NCBI GenBank assembly: GCA_041399205.1
Contig: JAWKTK010000011.1
Span: forward strand, 213,817 to 277,816
Direction: 5' to 3'
Length of the DNA: 64,000 nt
Origin: JAGQOZ01 sp041399205
GTDB taxonomy: Bacteria; Planctomycetota; Planctomycetia; Pirellulales; Pirellulaceae
Shown here: positions 1 through 9,860 of the stretch, piece by piece
Layout of the letters: each line of letters starts with the position of its first letter
Numbering within the stretch: position 1 is the first letter of the stretch
Notes under the pieces: model-generated
Database searches by the model: none
Told to the model about the DNA's origin: nothing
The model's input: the letters and a program-made list of their open reading frames with translations, nothing else
Translations under genes and position numbers: made by a program

Positions 1-713
1 TCAATTTGGCCGGGGTCATGGTTGCGGGCATTGCGCACGAATTGAACCAACCGTTGTTTGCCGTGACGAACTATGCATTCACGGCAGCAACCACCTTGGA
101 CGAACTGGCAAACCAATTGAAGCCAGGACAGCACGTAGATCAGATGCGGCGCGATTTGGATTTAATTGGCGAACAAGCGTTACGCGCTGGCGAAATCTTG
201 AACCGCTTGCGACGCATGGTCCAGAAACAAGACCCGGTGTTGGCACCAACTCCGGTGGACGAAATTATTGCCGAATCAATGCACTTGATGGATCTGAATC
301 AGTCTAGCCACAAACGGCCGCACGTCCATATCGTTCCTGCTCAGAACATTCCGATCGTGAACATTGACAACATCCAACTCCAACAAGTGCTGCTGAACGT
401 TGTGGGCAACGCAATTGACGCTGTGGAAACACTGGGAACGGACGGGGAAGTGACCATTTCAGTCGAATCCGATGACGACTTTGTTGAAATCTGGGTGCAG
501 GATAATGGCCCTGGTTTGCCAGGAAATGCCGAGTCCGTTTTTGAGCCCTTCTTTACCACCAAGGCCAAAGGCATGGGTGTTGGCCTCGCCATTTGTCGAT
601 CTATCATGCAAAGTCATGGCGGAGATCTGATGGCGGAGAATCAAGACGACGGCGGCGCGCGTTTCCGCATCATTCTGCCTCGTTTTGACAAACAGCTTGT
701 GGCTGCCGAATAG
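1..713 (+). CDS. Sensor histidine kinase, C-terminal part (5' end outside window)
   Basis: The frame is open from the first base, so the gene begins upstream of the window. What remains is the kinase core. The phospho-acceptor H-box GIAHELNQPL lies at the left edge, with the acceptor His followed by Glu-Leu. A GHKL ATPase domain follows, with the N-box LLNVVGNAIDA, the G1 box DNGPGLP, an F-box around FEPFFTTKAKG and the G2 box GMGVGLAI. The H-box with NQPL is typical of FixL/DctB-like kinases, which phosphorylate a response regulator. The sensor domain and any membrane segments are not visible, so the signal is unknown. No partner regulator follows; the next gene is convergent. Confidence 0.93.
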   Translation, partial: NLAGVMVAGIAHELNQPLFAVTNYAFTAATTLDELANQLKPGQHVDQMRRDLDLIGEQALRAGEILNRLRRMVQKQDPVLAPTPVDEIIAESMHLMDLNQSSHKRPHVHIVPAQNIPIVNIDNIQLQQVLLNVVGNAIDAVETLGTDGEVTISVESDDDFVEIWVQDNGPGLPGNAESVFEPFFTTKAKGMGVGLAICRSIMQSHGGDLMAENQDDGGARFRIILPRFDKQLVAAE

Positions 714-743
714 AGTTCGTTTGGTTGCCGCAGCCAAGTGTCG

Positions 744-2108
744 CTACGCAATAATCGAATCCAAAACCGTCCCGCTGGTAATAGGCAGCGGACGGTTCGC
801 TCGGTCAAAAACCTCAGTATGCGGATCGATGCCCAGCAAGTGGAACATCGTGGCGGCCAAATCATCAGGACGCACCGGGTGATCGGCTGGATACGCGGCG
901 TATTCGTCCGAAGTCCCGTAGGTCGCTCCGCCTTGCACACCGCCACCTGCCAACAAGGCCGTGTAACACTTGGGCCAATGGTCTCGGCTTTCATTGTCGT
1001 TGATCTTTGGCGTTCGCCCAAATTCGCCCACCCAAACCACCAGGGTTTCGTCCAGCAGTCCGCGATTTTCTAAATCGTTCAATAGCGTAGGAAGAGTTTG
1101 GTCGGTGATGGGCATGTGGTACTTGTCGATGATTTTGTACATCCGAGTATTATCAAAGCCGTGCGTGTCCCATCCGCCCGATTCGATGGTGCGTCCACCG
1201 ATGCTATTCGAAAAATAAACCGTCACAAATTTGACGCCGGATTCCACCAATCGCCGAGCCAGCAGGCAGCTTTGACCGTACGTAGTTCGACCATAGGCTT
1301 CCCGAAGTACGTCACTTTCCGCAGACAAATCAAACGCCTTGCGAACTCGATCCGTGGTCAGCATCGACAGCGCTTTTTCGTAGTAATTATCGAACCCTCG
1401 CACCGCTTGCGACGCTTCCATTAAACGACTTTGCGAATCAATTAACTTCTGAAGTTCGCGACGACGTCCCAGTCGATCCACGGAAAGATTCGCGGGCAAG
1501 CTGAGTTCAGGCAGAGCAAAGTTTTCCGCATTGGGATCTTCTTTGAAGAACAGTGGGTCATGTTTCTTGCCCAGAAAGCTGGCATGTTGTCCGGGGACAA
1601 TCGATCCGTCTCGAATCACATGCGGATACGCCACAAACGTGGGTACGCCGTTTTCATTCGGCAGCAAGCGATCCACCACACTGCCATAGGCCGGAAACAA
1701 CTGCAGCGAATCACGAAGCCGTTGGTCATCCGACGGCGGTTCGTGCCCAGAAATAGCGTAGTAGCCAGCCGAAGCGTGATTGTTCATGGTGTGCGTCATG
1801 GTGCGAATCAAACACACCTTATCCATGATGCGAGAAACTCGCGGCAGTAGTTCGCAAACCTGCATCCCCGGCACGTTAGTGGAGATGGGCTTGTACGGCG
1901 AACGCACTCCAACCGGCGCGTTGGGCTTCATGTCAAACGTATCTAATTGACTGGGACCGCCCCACTGAAACAAGAAAATGACCGATTTGGCTTTGGGCAC
2001 ATGATGTGGCAACGCTGCTGCTTGCATCAGCTTGGGCATGGTCAGGCCCAACATACCAGCGCCACCAATCTGCAAGACTTTTCGACGATTAGGCAAGAAC
2101 GAACTCAT
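744..2108 (-). CDS. DUF1501 family protein with Tat-like signal
   Basis: This is a complete 454-residue member of the DUF1501 family, which is very abundant in planctomycetes and belongs to the alkaline-phosphatase/sulfatase-like fold. The N-terminus has a twin-arginine-like signal (NRRKVLQIGG) followed by a hydrophobic stretch, so export in folded form is likely. Family hallmarks visible are FLFQWGGPSQLDTFDMKP near residue 45, GWDTHGFDN near 315 and VWVGEFGRTPKIN near 360, followed by DHWPKCYTALLAGGG. The enzymatic reaction of the family is not established. These genes usually follow a DUF1549/DUF1553 cytochrome-like gene, but here the upstream neighbour on the same strand is a CNNM-type membrane protein about 140 bp away. 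Confidence 0.92.
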   Translation of the reverse strand: MSSFLPNRRKVLQIGGAGMLGLTMPKLMQAAALPHHVPKAKSVIFLFQWGGPSQLDTFDMKPNAPVGVRSPYKPISTNVPGMQVCELLPRVSRIMDKVCLIRTMTHTMNNHASAGYYAISGHEPPSDDQRLRDSLQLFPAYGSVVDRLLPNENGVPTFVAYPHVIRDGSIVPGQHASFLGKKHDPLFFKEDPNAENFALPELSLPANLSVDRLGRRRELQKLIDSQSRLMEASQAVRGFDNYYEKALSMLTTDRVRKAFDLSAESDVLREAYGRTTYGQSCLLARRLVESGVKFVTVYFSNSIGGRTIESGGWDTHGFDNTRMYKIIDKYHMPITDQTLPTLLNDLENRGLLDETLVVWVGEFGRTPKINDNESRDHWPKCYTALLAGGGVQGGATYGTSDEYAAYPADHPVRPDDLAATMFHLLGIDPHTEVFDRANRPLPITSGTVLDSIIA

Positions 2109-2249
2109 GACAGCGATCTTTCCGACAGATCATGGATAGGCGAGTTACCGGCGGGAAGACTATTTTCGCTGGTTTTCCGCGCGAATGCAACAATCGATGG
2201 GCGACACGGTGACTCGTTCGTGTCCTTGCATGATTCGCTTGAACGCTGG

Positions 2250-3212
2250 CTACGCGCCCGCCCACGCTCGACCACTAAGCGTGGCCGTGGTGACAATTCC
2301 CGTTGTCTTTCCGGCTTCATCTACCACGCGAGCCAGATCTTGTTTTTGGCTGCGCAGATGGATCAGAGCGCTCAGCGGCGGCTCGGTGTTCACAATTTCC
2401 GGAATGGTGTGAAATTCGTCGACCAGCTCGGATTCGCTCAAGTACAAATCCAAGATGCGGACGTATCCCAAGATGCGTTTGCCTCGTCGTTCGCTAACCA
2501 AAATGAAGGGATTCGCTTGACGTTTGGCCAAACGAAACACATCCGCCTTGGGACTACCCAGCGGAACGCTGACCACGCGAGCCATCGGAACGCAAAACGT
2601 AGACAATGGCTTGCCGGCCAACAGGAACATGCCTTGAGCCAGCTGCCGTTGTGCAGGCCGCAGCACGCCCACTTCTTGTCCTTCGTCCAGCACTCGTTGC
2701 AGTTCTGTGCGCGCGAGCGAAACTTGCAGTTGCTCGGGAGCTTCGCCCGAAAGGTAACGTAACGCTCGGCCCAACATCCACAGAATGGCCGAAACAGGCA
2801 GGAACAGTACGGCAAATCCTAAAAAGAATGGACCGCCCCAGCGAAGTAGACGATTTGGCGCGGCATAGAACAGCTGCTTGGGCAGCAGTTCTCCGTAAAC
2901 GAACACGAAAGGCGTTAGCGCGATCGGTCCGAGTAGTTCCACGACGTAGTTGCTGGTGCCCAGGATCTGTCGAGCCATCATTACCACGGCGTGCGACGTT
3001 AAGAAGTTGGCTAAATTGTTGCCGACCAAAGTCGTTGCCACAAACAACGCCGGATTATTGGTCAGCCAAATCAGACCTCTGGCAACCCAACTGCCGGCCA
3101 ACGCGTCCATGGTCAGACGAACTCGAGTTGCTCGATAGAAGCCCGTTTCCGAACCACTAAAAAACGAACTCAACAGAATGCTGACCACAAACAACAGCAG
3201 CGCCCAGATCAT
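2250..3212 (-). CDS. CNNM/HlyC-type membrane protein (DUF21 domain), short
   Basis: The 320-residue protein starts with a DUF21-type transmembrane domain: a first hydrophobic segment, then SSFFSGSETGFYRA, which matches the conserved S-x-x-F-S-x-x-E motif of the CNNM/CorC/HlyC family, and further segments up to about residue 135. The C-terminal part (about 175-320) looks like a divergent CBS-domain pair, with MARVVSVPLGSP and LGYVRILDLY. The CorC_HlyC domain found in longer relatives is missing, and at 320 residues it is shorter than usual. Family members are linked to magnesium or cobalt efflux or resistance. Its ATG overlaps the stop of the upstream paralogue by four bases, so the two are almost certainly co-translated and may form a heterodimer. 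Confidence 0.88.
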   Translation of the reverse strand: MIWALLLFVVSILLSSFFSGSETGFYRATRVRLTMDALAGSWVARGLIWLTNNPALFVATTLVGNNLANFLTSHAVVMMARQILGTSNYVVELLGPIALTPFVFVYGELLPKQLFYAAPNRLLRWGGPFFLGFAVLFLPVSAILWMLGRALRYLSGEAPEQLQVSLARTELQRVLDEGQEVGVLRPAQRQLAQGMFLLAGKPLSTFCVPMARVVSVPLGSPKADVFRLAKRQANPFILVSERRGKRILGYVRILDLYLSESELVDEFHTIPEIVNTEPPLSALIHLRSQKQDLARVVDEAGKTTGIVTTATLSGRAWAGA

Positions 3213-4483
3213 GATTCGTTTGACTCCTGATCGTGAACTCGCAAATCTACCACCAACTGATCGTCATGGTCGGTATATCGGCAAACACTGAATTCCCAGA
3301 TGCCCCAGTAGCAGACATCACCCGGTTCGGGAACCTTTTGCAGTTGTTCTTGCATCACGCCCGTCACCGTTGCCGATCGCGTTTCGGGCGCTTCCACCTG
3401 AAAGAACTCTTCCAGCTTGCGGATATTGGTCAGTCCTAACACTTGCCAGTGATTCGTATCAATGGTGTGAATCGGCTCGCGATCCAAAACGCGTTGAATT
3501 CGACTGGAGTGCTTGGAAAACAAAACGTCCAGAATATCTTGCCGAGTGATCACGCCCAAAGTTTCGCCCAGTTCGTTGACAATCACCGCGGTTTCTCGTT
3601 CCTTGCTGCGCATCCGTTGCAACGCATCTGCCGCCGTGATGCACCATGGCACATAGATCACGGGTTCTGCATAGTATTCCAAGTGTTCGTTCTTGAGGTC
3701 CGTCAGATTGGACAGATGCACGGAGTACGCAATTTCATCACTCTCCGTTTCTGTGACGAACAGATAGCCGCTGCGAGGCAAGTCTTGGCGAATATCCGAA
3801 AGCGTGATGGGCGGTTTGAAGACGACTAGCTGAGATCGAGGCCGCATGAATTCGTCCACGGTCATGTCCGAAAGCAACACCAAACTGCGCAGCACTTGTT
3901 GCTCTTGTTCCATCAATTGGGCTGCCGGTGTAGACAATTGGATCGCTCGTTCTAAATCCGTCACATCCAAATAAGGCTCCGGTTCAAAGCCCGGCCAAAT
4001 TAATCGCCTAGAAAGTAACGTGCCTACGGTCAGCACTGGCATGATGGGATCTATAATTCGAATGGCAATGGACAGCGGACGAGCAACCAAGGCGGAAAGC
4101 CATTTTGCTTTGAGCACCGCGAATGTCTTGGGCATCATTTCGCTGGCAAAAATTATCAGCAGCAGCGAAGCGAACGGGAAAAACAAGTCCAGAGTGTGAT
4201 TCGAAGCAGGATTGTTTCGCAGGCGAAACTCTACCACGGACGTGAGGCCAAAGTATGCTAGATTCGTCACCAAATTCCAAAACAACACCGCCGATAGCAA
4301 GCGATCCGGATCTTGCAACAGATGCGTGGCCAGGCGTTGACCGTACGAACCTTGCGACATCACTTGGCGATCGCCGGCTTTTAACGAAAACAAGGCTGCT
4401 TCCGATGCCGAAAAAAATGCAGACACGCAGATCAACGCCAGCATCGCAATGACAAACGGAAAAACATCGAATAACAATTCCAT
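3209..4483 (-). CDS. CNNM/HlyC-type membrane protein (DUF21, CBS pair, C-terminal domain)
   Basis: This 424-residue protein is the fuller partner of the CNNM pair. The N-terminal DUF21 domain (about residues 5-180) has the motif SAFFSASEAALFSL, the family's S-x-x-F-S-x-x-E signature, and several hydrophobic segments. A linker with VLRSLVLLSDMTVDEFMRPRSQL introduces the CBS-domain pair (about 205-335, including NELGETLGVITRQDIL). The last about 80 residues (HTIDTNHWQVLG onward) resemble a CorC_HlyC-type domain. Proteins of this family sit in the inner membrane and are associated with divalent cation transport. Stop and start overlap with the next gene as ATGA, so the two form an operon. Confidence 0.9.
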   Translation of the reverse strand: MELLFDVFPFVIAMLALICVSAFFSASEAALFSLKAGDRQVMSQGSYGQRLATHLLQDPDRLLSAVLFWNLVTNLAYFGLTSVVEFRLRNNPASNHTLDLFFPFASLLLIIFASEMMPKTFAVLKAKWLSALVARPLSIAIRIIDPIMPVLTVGTLLSRRLIWPGFEPEPYLDVTDLERAIQLSTPAAQLMEQEQQVLRSLVLLSDMTVDEFMRPRSQLVVFKPPITLSDIRQDLPRSGYLFVTETESDEIAYSVHLSNLTDLKNEHLEYYAEPVIYVPWCITAADALQRMRSKERETAVIVNELGETLGVITRQDILDVLFSKHSSRIQRVLDREPIHTIDTNHWQVLGLTNIRKLEEFFQVEAPETRSATVTGVMQEQLQKVPEPGDVCYWGIWEFSVCRYTDHDDQLVVDLRVHDQESNES

Positions 4484-4537
4484 ACTGTTATCCTCGCTCG
4501 TGTTCGAAGCGTCTCAAATTACATTCGAACAGAGGAA

Positions 4538-6334
4538 TCATGATTCGTCCGTGGATTGAGATCGCCCGGCGGCAAAATCGAATTCAGCCAATGCCGGGAT
4601 CATCATGGCCGCCGACGCAAACAGGTATGCCGTGCCCGATACAAGAAACGTGGCCAATGGTTGCCCTAGCATGTAACTGGTGATGGCGTAAAAAGTAGCA
4701 AACGGTAAAACCAACGATGCCAGCAAAATGGCTGGCGACGGATTCCGAACGCCCAATGCAACAAACAAACCAATGCTGCCGCCCACAATAAACGCCAAGA
4801 ACGGAGCAATCTGGACCTGAAAAGAACCGCTAAATGAAATCATCATCAAGATGCACGTAGCAATGCCCAAGAACAAGAAGAACACCGTCCCCAGGCTGAT
4901 GCCAATTGCCGAACGTGAACTAGCGTAGGTCATGCCGCAGTGAATTCCCAACACAGCCACAAAGAAATCCAGCACCAATAACCCGCAAGAAGCAAACACC
5001 AAGCCTTCCGCATTCAGCGTTCGATTCCACCAAAGATAAATGCACAACAGAATTGGCAGGATGACCATTTCTTTGGTGATCCAAAAGATCCCACCTAGCT
5101 TGCCGAACAAGAATTCCGCTGGGCGAAGGTCGGTCACCAGCAACAAGTCCAACGACCGTCCGTCTCGTTCACTGGTAATCGAAGTCACCGCCAACGCATT
5201 GATGATGACCAAGCTTACCACAAAGAGCGGAAGTAAAGGTCTCGCGGCTAGAGGAATAATCCCTTCCTGCGCATCCGCGACGCGTAATTGTTGACTGGCC
5301 CAGATCAATCCAGCCGTGGTTATTACGAATAATACCAAGTACGCCAAACGAATGATCAAGACTTTGCGGCCATATGCCCACGTACAGATTTCTCGCCACA
5401 AAATTGGATTGTCCCAAACCTGCCGATATGGCTGGGGATCGGATTGCGTTGCTTCGGCAGCTGCGTCCGCTTGATTCGAACCGTCGGCGGTCGCTGATGG
5501 CGTTGGCAAAGTTTCATCCGACTTCACTTCGCGGATTTCTCGTGAAGGATTCCAAATTCGAACTCGGGCAATCGACGTTCCGTTCAGCGCCAAGGTCAGC
5601 AGTGAAACCAACGCGCAATGAAGCGTCACCGGGCTTTGCCAAAACGAAGGAGCATCAGCCACAGCAGCAGCCGATACAGCTCGCATGGGACTCATTGCCG
5701 CCGCCACCCAGTTGCTGGATTGGCCAAAGATCGATTCGCCACAAACGCCGGACGCAACCGCTTCACAGACAACCAACCACACTACAATCACCAGCGCCGT
5801 CATGGCCAACGTTTGAAACGTTTTTTCGCGCCAAAATCCAAAAAGTGCTCCCAGACTGCCAGCCGCCGTCGCTCCCAATAGCGTCACCAATAAAACTCGT
5901 GCCACCTGTTCCAGCGAAATTCCGCCGAACAACATGGAAAAGGCCAGCACGGGAGCGCTCGCCAGAATCATCGAATAGACATGAATCAAGCTGGCGGCCA
6001 GTTTTCCCAGTACCAATTCACTGTTATTCAATCGAGTCAGCAGCAACAGCAAAATGGTTTTGCGGTCTTTTTCCAGTGATACGGCACTCGCCGTGGTCAG
6101 AGCCGCCATGAACAAGACCACCGCCATTTGAAGAGGAACCAAAATTTGGAACAAGATGGCACCAAACCGAGACATATCCTCAATGCCACGAATGACTTGC
6201 GTTCCGGCCAGCAACAACCAAGCAGTGCACATGACGCCAAACAGGACCGCGGCGTAAACGGTACGAATGGCAAAAAGGTGTGGTCGGCGAGGAGCCGTGA
6301 CTAATTCGCGGTAAAAAACAGGTCCAACAAACAA
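4538..6334 (-). CDS. ABC-2 type transporter permease
   Basis: The 598-residue protein is polytopic, with about ten to twelve hydrophobic segments. It has a duplicated plan: an N-terminal half with the cytoplasmic segment SLEKDRKTILLLLLTRLNNSEL and a second half with SITSERDGRSLDLLLVTDLR. These E-(K/R)-(D/E)-x-(K/R)-(T/S)-hydrophobic stretches followed by LVLGKL or FLFGKL are typical of ABC-2 permeases of the NatB/NosY type. It would export an unknown substrate together with an ATPase, but no ATPase gene lies beside it here. It is 54 bp upstream of the CNNM pair on the same strand and may share a transcript. No signal for the substrate is visible. Confidence 0.85.
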   Translation of the reverse strand: MFVGPVFYRELVTAPRRPHLFAIRTVYAAVLFGVMCTAWLLLAGTQVIRGIEDMSRFGAILFQILVPLQMAVVLFMAALTTASAVSLEKDRKTILLLLLTRLNNSELVLGKLAASLIHVYSMILASAPVLAFSMLFGGISLEQVARVLLVTLLGATAAGSLGALFGFWREKTFQTLAMTALVIVVWLVVCEAVASGVCGESIFGQSSNWVAAAMSPMRAVSAAAVADAPSFWQSPVTLHCALVSLLTLALNGTSIARVRIWNPSREIREVKSDETLPTPSATADGSNQADAAAEATQSDPQPYRQVWDNPILWREICTWAYGRKVLIIRLAYLVLFVITTAGLIWASQQLRVADAQEGIIPLAARPLLPLFVVSLVIINALAVTSITSERDGRSLDLLLVTDLRPAEFLFGKLGGIFWITKEMVILPILLCIYLWWNRTLNAEGLVFASCGLLVLDFFVAVLGIHCGMTYASSRSAIGISLGTVFFLFLGIATCILMMISFSGSFQVQIAPFLAFIVGGSIGLFVALGVRNPSPAILLASLVLPFATFYAITSYMLGQPLATFLVSGTAYLFASAAMMIPALAEFDFAAGRSQSTDES

Positions 6335-6453
6335 GACGTGTCCCTTTTTGACAAAAATCGAATTGGTTCCAGGACCAAACGGTGGATTATAGCTGGTTTG
6401 AATGACTACGTAACGTGATAATGGTGCGTTCCGCGTCCTAAGGGAGACAAGTT

Positions 6454-7680
6454 ATGGATTCGCACATTCCGGTCGTCTGTCCCGTTTGTCATACTCGTAT
6501 GCATGCCGAACGCAACCAAGTCGGCCAATCAATCATTTGCCCAGACTGCGAAACCGTCACCAAAGTGCCTCGGCCGATTGAGCGTCCGAAGAAAGCAACG
6601 CCCAAACTGGACGACGGCTACCAACTTCAGGGGTCGGCTGATGACGTTGCTGTGGCAAATGTCGATTCGCACGTCAAATTGACCTGCGTCCAGTGCCATG
6701 CGCTGTTGACCGTGCTGGCAAGCCATGCGGGCAAGCAAGTTCGCTGTCCCAAATGCAAAGCGTTGAATCGCATCCCGCGGCCTCGGTCTGCCACTGCCAA
6801 GTCACTAGCTACTCAATCTGTAGGTTCGTTTGCTACAAACTCCGTAGAACAAGAATCGGCGTTTCCGCGAGGTGATGCGAGAACGGAAATTGCCAATCGA
6901 ATGCTCCAGAATGCTCGGCGCGAATTGGATCAAGCGGACGAAGATACGCGAGCTGCCGGGTTCATTGTGGACGATACCGACCGTCTTGCTGGCTTCGCAT
7001 CCTTTCTAATGCAAGCCGAAGTGATCACCACTTTGCTGGTAATTGCCATTGGTAGTGCCATTTCAATGGGGCTGTTGATGTTACTGAATCAAGCAATGGC
7101 CATGATTTCGATCGGTAGCATCATGGCGGTGTTTCTATGTTTGTTTGCAGCACTAGCAGCCATCATGACGGCTGGCTTATCTGCTCCCGTACTGTTAGCC
7201 ATCATCGAAACCACCGCCAATGGAGGATCCAAGATTGAGCACGTCAAATACGACCTGGGTGATCGTGGCTCCAGCGTGTTTCTATTTGCCAACGCCTACG
7301 CCATTGCTTGCATTCCGTGGGCTCTTATTGGTATGGCCGTTGACCAAGTGGTAGAAACACCAACGATAATCGTCATGGCATTAGGATTCCTAACATTTCC
7401 GATCGTGCTAATGTCGTTTCTACACAGTGGAAGTTGTTTTACCCCTCTTAGTGCGGAAGTATTACGATCGATAAACAAACGTTTAGTTCCGTGGCTGGTG
7501 TTTGTGGTGTCGACCGTCTTGATGGCGGCGAGCATTGGTGCTCTATTGATGTTCAGCCCCTTAATCGCCGCTCCGTTGATTGCACTGTTTACCGTCTACT
7601 ACTCTCGGCAATTTGGCAAGTTATTTTATAATCTTCCCGTTTTGGTAGCTGACGGTGACGAGCAAGAACGGCATAATTAG
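6454..7680 (+). CDS. Double zinc-ribbon integral membrane protein
   Basis: The 408-residue protein opens with two zinc-ribbon motifs, CPVCHTRM...CPDC at about residues 9-31 and CVQCHALL...CPKC at about 78-105, each with the C-x2-C ... C-x2-C spacing. After an acidic linker come about five or six hydrophobic segments between residues 180 and 395. This layout is common in planctomycetes, but no specific function is known. The start ATG has a good ribosome binding site (AGGGAG about 8 bases upstream). It is divergent from the ABC-2 permease gene, with about 120 bp between them for both promoters. Confidence 0.85.
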   Translation: MDSHIPVVCPVCHTRMHAERNQVGQSIICPDCETVTKVPRPIERPKKATPKLDDGYQLQGSADDVAVANVDSHVKLTCVQCHALLTVLASHAGKQVRCPKCKALNRIPRPRSATAKSLATQSVGSFATNSVEQESAFPRGDARTEIANRMLQNARRELDQADEDTRAAGFIVDDTDRLAGFASFLMQAEVITTLLVIAIGSAISMGLLMLLNQAMAMISIGSIMAVFLCLFAALAAIMTAGLSAPVLLAIIETTANGGSKIEHVKYDLGDRGSSVFLFANAYAIACIPWALIGMAVDQVVETPTIIVMALGFLTFPIVLMSFLHSGSCFTPLSAEVLRSINKRLVPWLVFVVSTVLMAASIGALLMFSPLIAAPLIALFTVYYSRQFGKLFYNLPVLVADGDEQERHN

Positions 7681-7806
7681 CCCTTTCATGGATGCGACAT
7701 GTTATGGCAGCCTTCGATGTGTTTTGTGGCATTTTTACAACACGTCGACTGCTGGAAGAATCATGATGGGTTGATTTCAAGCAGTTCTTACGGTAACTCG
7801 GGCCCG

Positions 7807-7822
7807 TGGCATACGACTTGCT
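7807..7822 (+). promoter_or_regulatory. Predicted sigma-54 promoter (-24/-12)
   Basis: The sequence TGGCATACGACTTGCT matches the sigma-54 consensus TGGCAYRNNNNTTGCW at every defined position. It lies about 90 bp upstream of the ATG of the sugar-phosphate transferase gene, in a 230-bp intergenic region and in the right orientation. A sigma-54 activator with FHA and GAF domains is encoded elsewhere in the window, but nothing ties it to this site directly. Confidence 0.6.
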
Positions 7823-7909
7823 CTGCCCCGTTGTCGAAGCATCCACGCAGCTGCAATGGCGACTGCTTCGGCAAAAATAAAACGCTTAGATATACATCTG
7901 TGGATTGAT

Positions 7910-8587
7910 ATGAAACGTTCTTTAGCAACTATCTTTCATCACGCTCAGCCAACCGGTGATCGCTTGCTGAAGCCGGCGGAATTCCGTCGCCAAATTGATC
8001 GGGAAATGGCTCGTACAGATCGAACGGGCGAACAATTTTGCTTATTGGTTTTGCGAAACCTAGTGGACGCCATTCCAACCGACGACGCTAAGCGAATCGT
8101 CGAGACACTTTCACAGCGAATCAGACGCACCGATGACGTCGGGTTGATTGAACATGATCAACTGGCCGTTCTATTGCCAGTGACGCCACTGGCAGGTGGT
8201 AATAAACTGGCAATGCAATTGTGCCACGCGATTCATTACTTGATTGCAGAACCAGAATTCGAAGTTTTCTGTTACCCGTCCAACTGGCTTATGTCCAGTT
8301 CGCCTTCAACTCAGTCGTTCCCCGAGGATGATTCAACTAGTTCGGGAATTGCGATGCGAGTATCTGTGTCGCCAAAGCCCTTCGAATTGTTGACCGTTGC
8401 GCAGACACCAAGTTGGAAACGCTTCCTAGATGTTTTCGGAGCGGGTTTTGGCTTGGTTTGCCTGTCTCCCTTGTTTCTGCTAATTGGCACGCTGATTCGA
8501 ATCACATCTCCCGGTCCAATAGCGTTCGGCACGGGATTTGCGCCAGCGAGCTTGCGGCTTTGTGTATCGCCAAAATGGCAGTCGTGA
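7910..8587 (+). pseudogene. Undecaprenyl-phosphate sugar phosphotransferase, truncated by IS insertion
   Basis: Residues 1-140 look like a degenerate GGDEF-type domain (EFRRQIDREMARTDRTGEQF, then RRTDDVGLIEHDQLAVLLP). From about residue 163 a bacterial sugar transferase domain (WcaJ/PglC type) begins with WKRFLDVFGAGFGLVCLSP, a membrane segment and the hallmark IRITSPGPIAF. In intact relatives about 150 more residues with the catalytic Asp-Glu pair follow. Here the homology stops right after SPGP, and the last about 17 codons are read from the IS. The enzyme would have moved a sugar-1-phosphate onto undecaprenyl phosphate at the start of exopolysaccharide synthesis. This copy must be inactive. 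The ATG at 7910 is preferred over an upstream start that lacks a ribosome binding site. Confidence 0.8.
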
Positions 8588-9860
8588 AAGCCGCATTTGG
8601 AATTTATTGCTGCGAGCTTGCCATTGTGACACGAACATCAAAACCGACACCTGCTGCTGACGTTTCGCTCGATCAGCAGTCCAGTGACGATGGCTCGTCA
8701 CTGGACCTGAAGGGACTCAAATACTTCAGCATGCTTCGACCATTGCTGGAAGACCTCCGCGACGAGGGGACCGGCCGCGACAAAGCGGGCAATCGAACTT
8801 TGCACTTCGATCAGTACTGCATGCTGGTCCTGCTCTATGTGCTCAATCCGACAGTTTCCAGCCTCCGGGCACTATCGCAAGCGAGTGAACTGACGAAAGT
8901 TCAAAAGAAGCTCGGCAACGCCAAAGCGTCGCTCGGTTCGCTGTCGGAAAGCTCACGCCTGTTCGATTCGAAACGTCTCAAAACGATCATCAAGCAGTTA
9001 GCCAAGCAAGTTCACTTAAGCCAGCTTGATCCCAAAGTTGCTCAATTCGCCGCGAGCTTGATTGCGGTCGACGGTTCGGTGGTCAACGCCCTACCTTCCA
9101 TTCTGGCCGCGTCGCTTCTTAAGCAAACGACGGGCACCGCGGTGGTCCACTGGCGGTTGCATACGCACTTCGAGGTCGCCAGCTTCACGCCCCAAGAGAT
9201 CACCGTCACGCCTGATGGCGGCGGTGAGCATGACGAACGGGCAGTGATGGCACGGTCGATCGAAGCGGACAAGATCTACGCAATGGATCGCGGTTACGCG
9301 AAGTTCGCTCTGTTCAATGAGATCCACCGCCAAGGGAGTAGTTACATTTGTCGCCTGCGAGACAACTCGGTCTACGAGGTGACCGAGGAGCGATCTTTGA
9401 CGGACGCCGACCGTGTCGCTGGCGTGCTGAGCGATCAGATCGTTCGAATGGGAAAGAACAGCAAGAAGGCTGACCGGCCCGACCATACCATTCGCTTGGT
9501 GTGCATTCGCTGCACGCCTCACAAGAATCGCAGTGGTGGCAAAGTGAAGGGCTCCAAGGCTCCCGACAGCGATGGCGTGTTACGGATCGCGACCAACCTG
9601 TTGGACGTTCCGGCGGAGATCATCGCGATTTTGTATGCGTACCGCTGGACCGTCGAAATTTTCTTCAGGTTTTACAAACAACTGATGGGCGGGGCGCACT
9701 TGATCAGCCACAGCCAAAATGGCATTGAGATTCAAGTTTACTGTGCGACGATCGCCTGCTTATTGATGAACTTGTGGACCGGCGGCAAGCCGAGCAAGCG
9801 AACGTTCGAGATGATTAGCTACTACTTCGCGGGATGGGCCAGCGAAGAAGAATTTCGCTT
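8530..9860 (+). mobile_element. IS4-type insertion sequence, probably lacking its right end
   Basis: The element is bounded on the left by the point where the sugar transferase gene stops matching (about 8525-8540) and on the right by the start of the truncated DUF1501 gene (about 9855-9868). I could not find terminal inverted repeats or a target duplication. The transposase loses its expected C-terminal tail of about 15-20 residues, so the right end seems to be deleted. Both boundaries are approximate. Confidence 0.6.

Noticed and set aside
1947..2762. 271-codon plus-strand frame across the DUF1501 and CNNM genes
   Set aside because: It is antisense to two recognisable genes and has no ribosome site or domain.
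5374..6111. 245-codon frame opposite the ABC-2 permease
   Set aside because: It is a shadow of the permease gene; the product is Arg/Ser/Pro-rich without a domain.
8534..9860. Matching GGGAT...GCCAGCGA sequences near both edges of the first IS as its ends
   Set aside because: They are in direct and not inverted orientation, and the right one lies inside the transposase coding sequence; likely chance.
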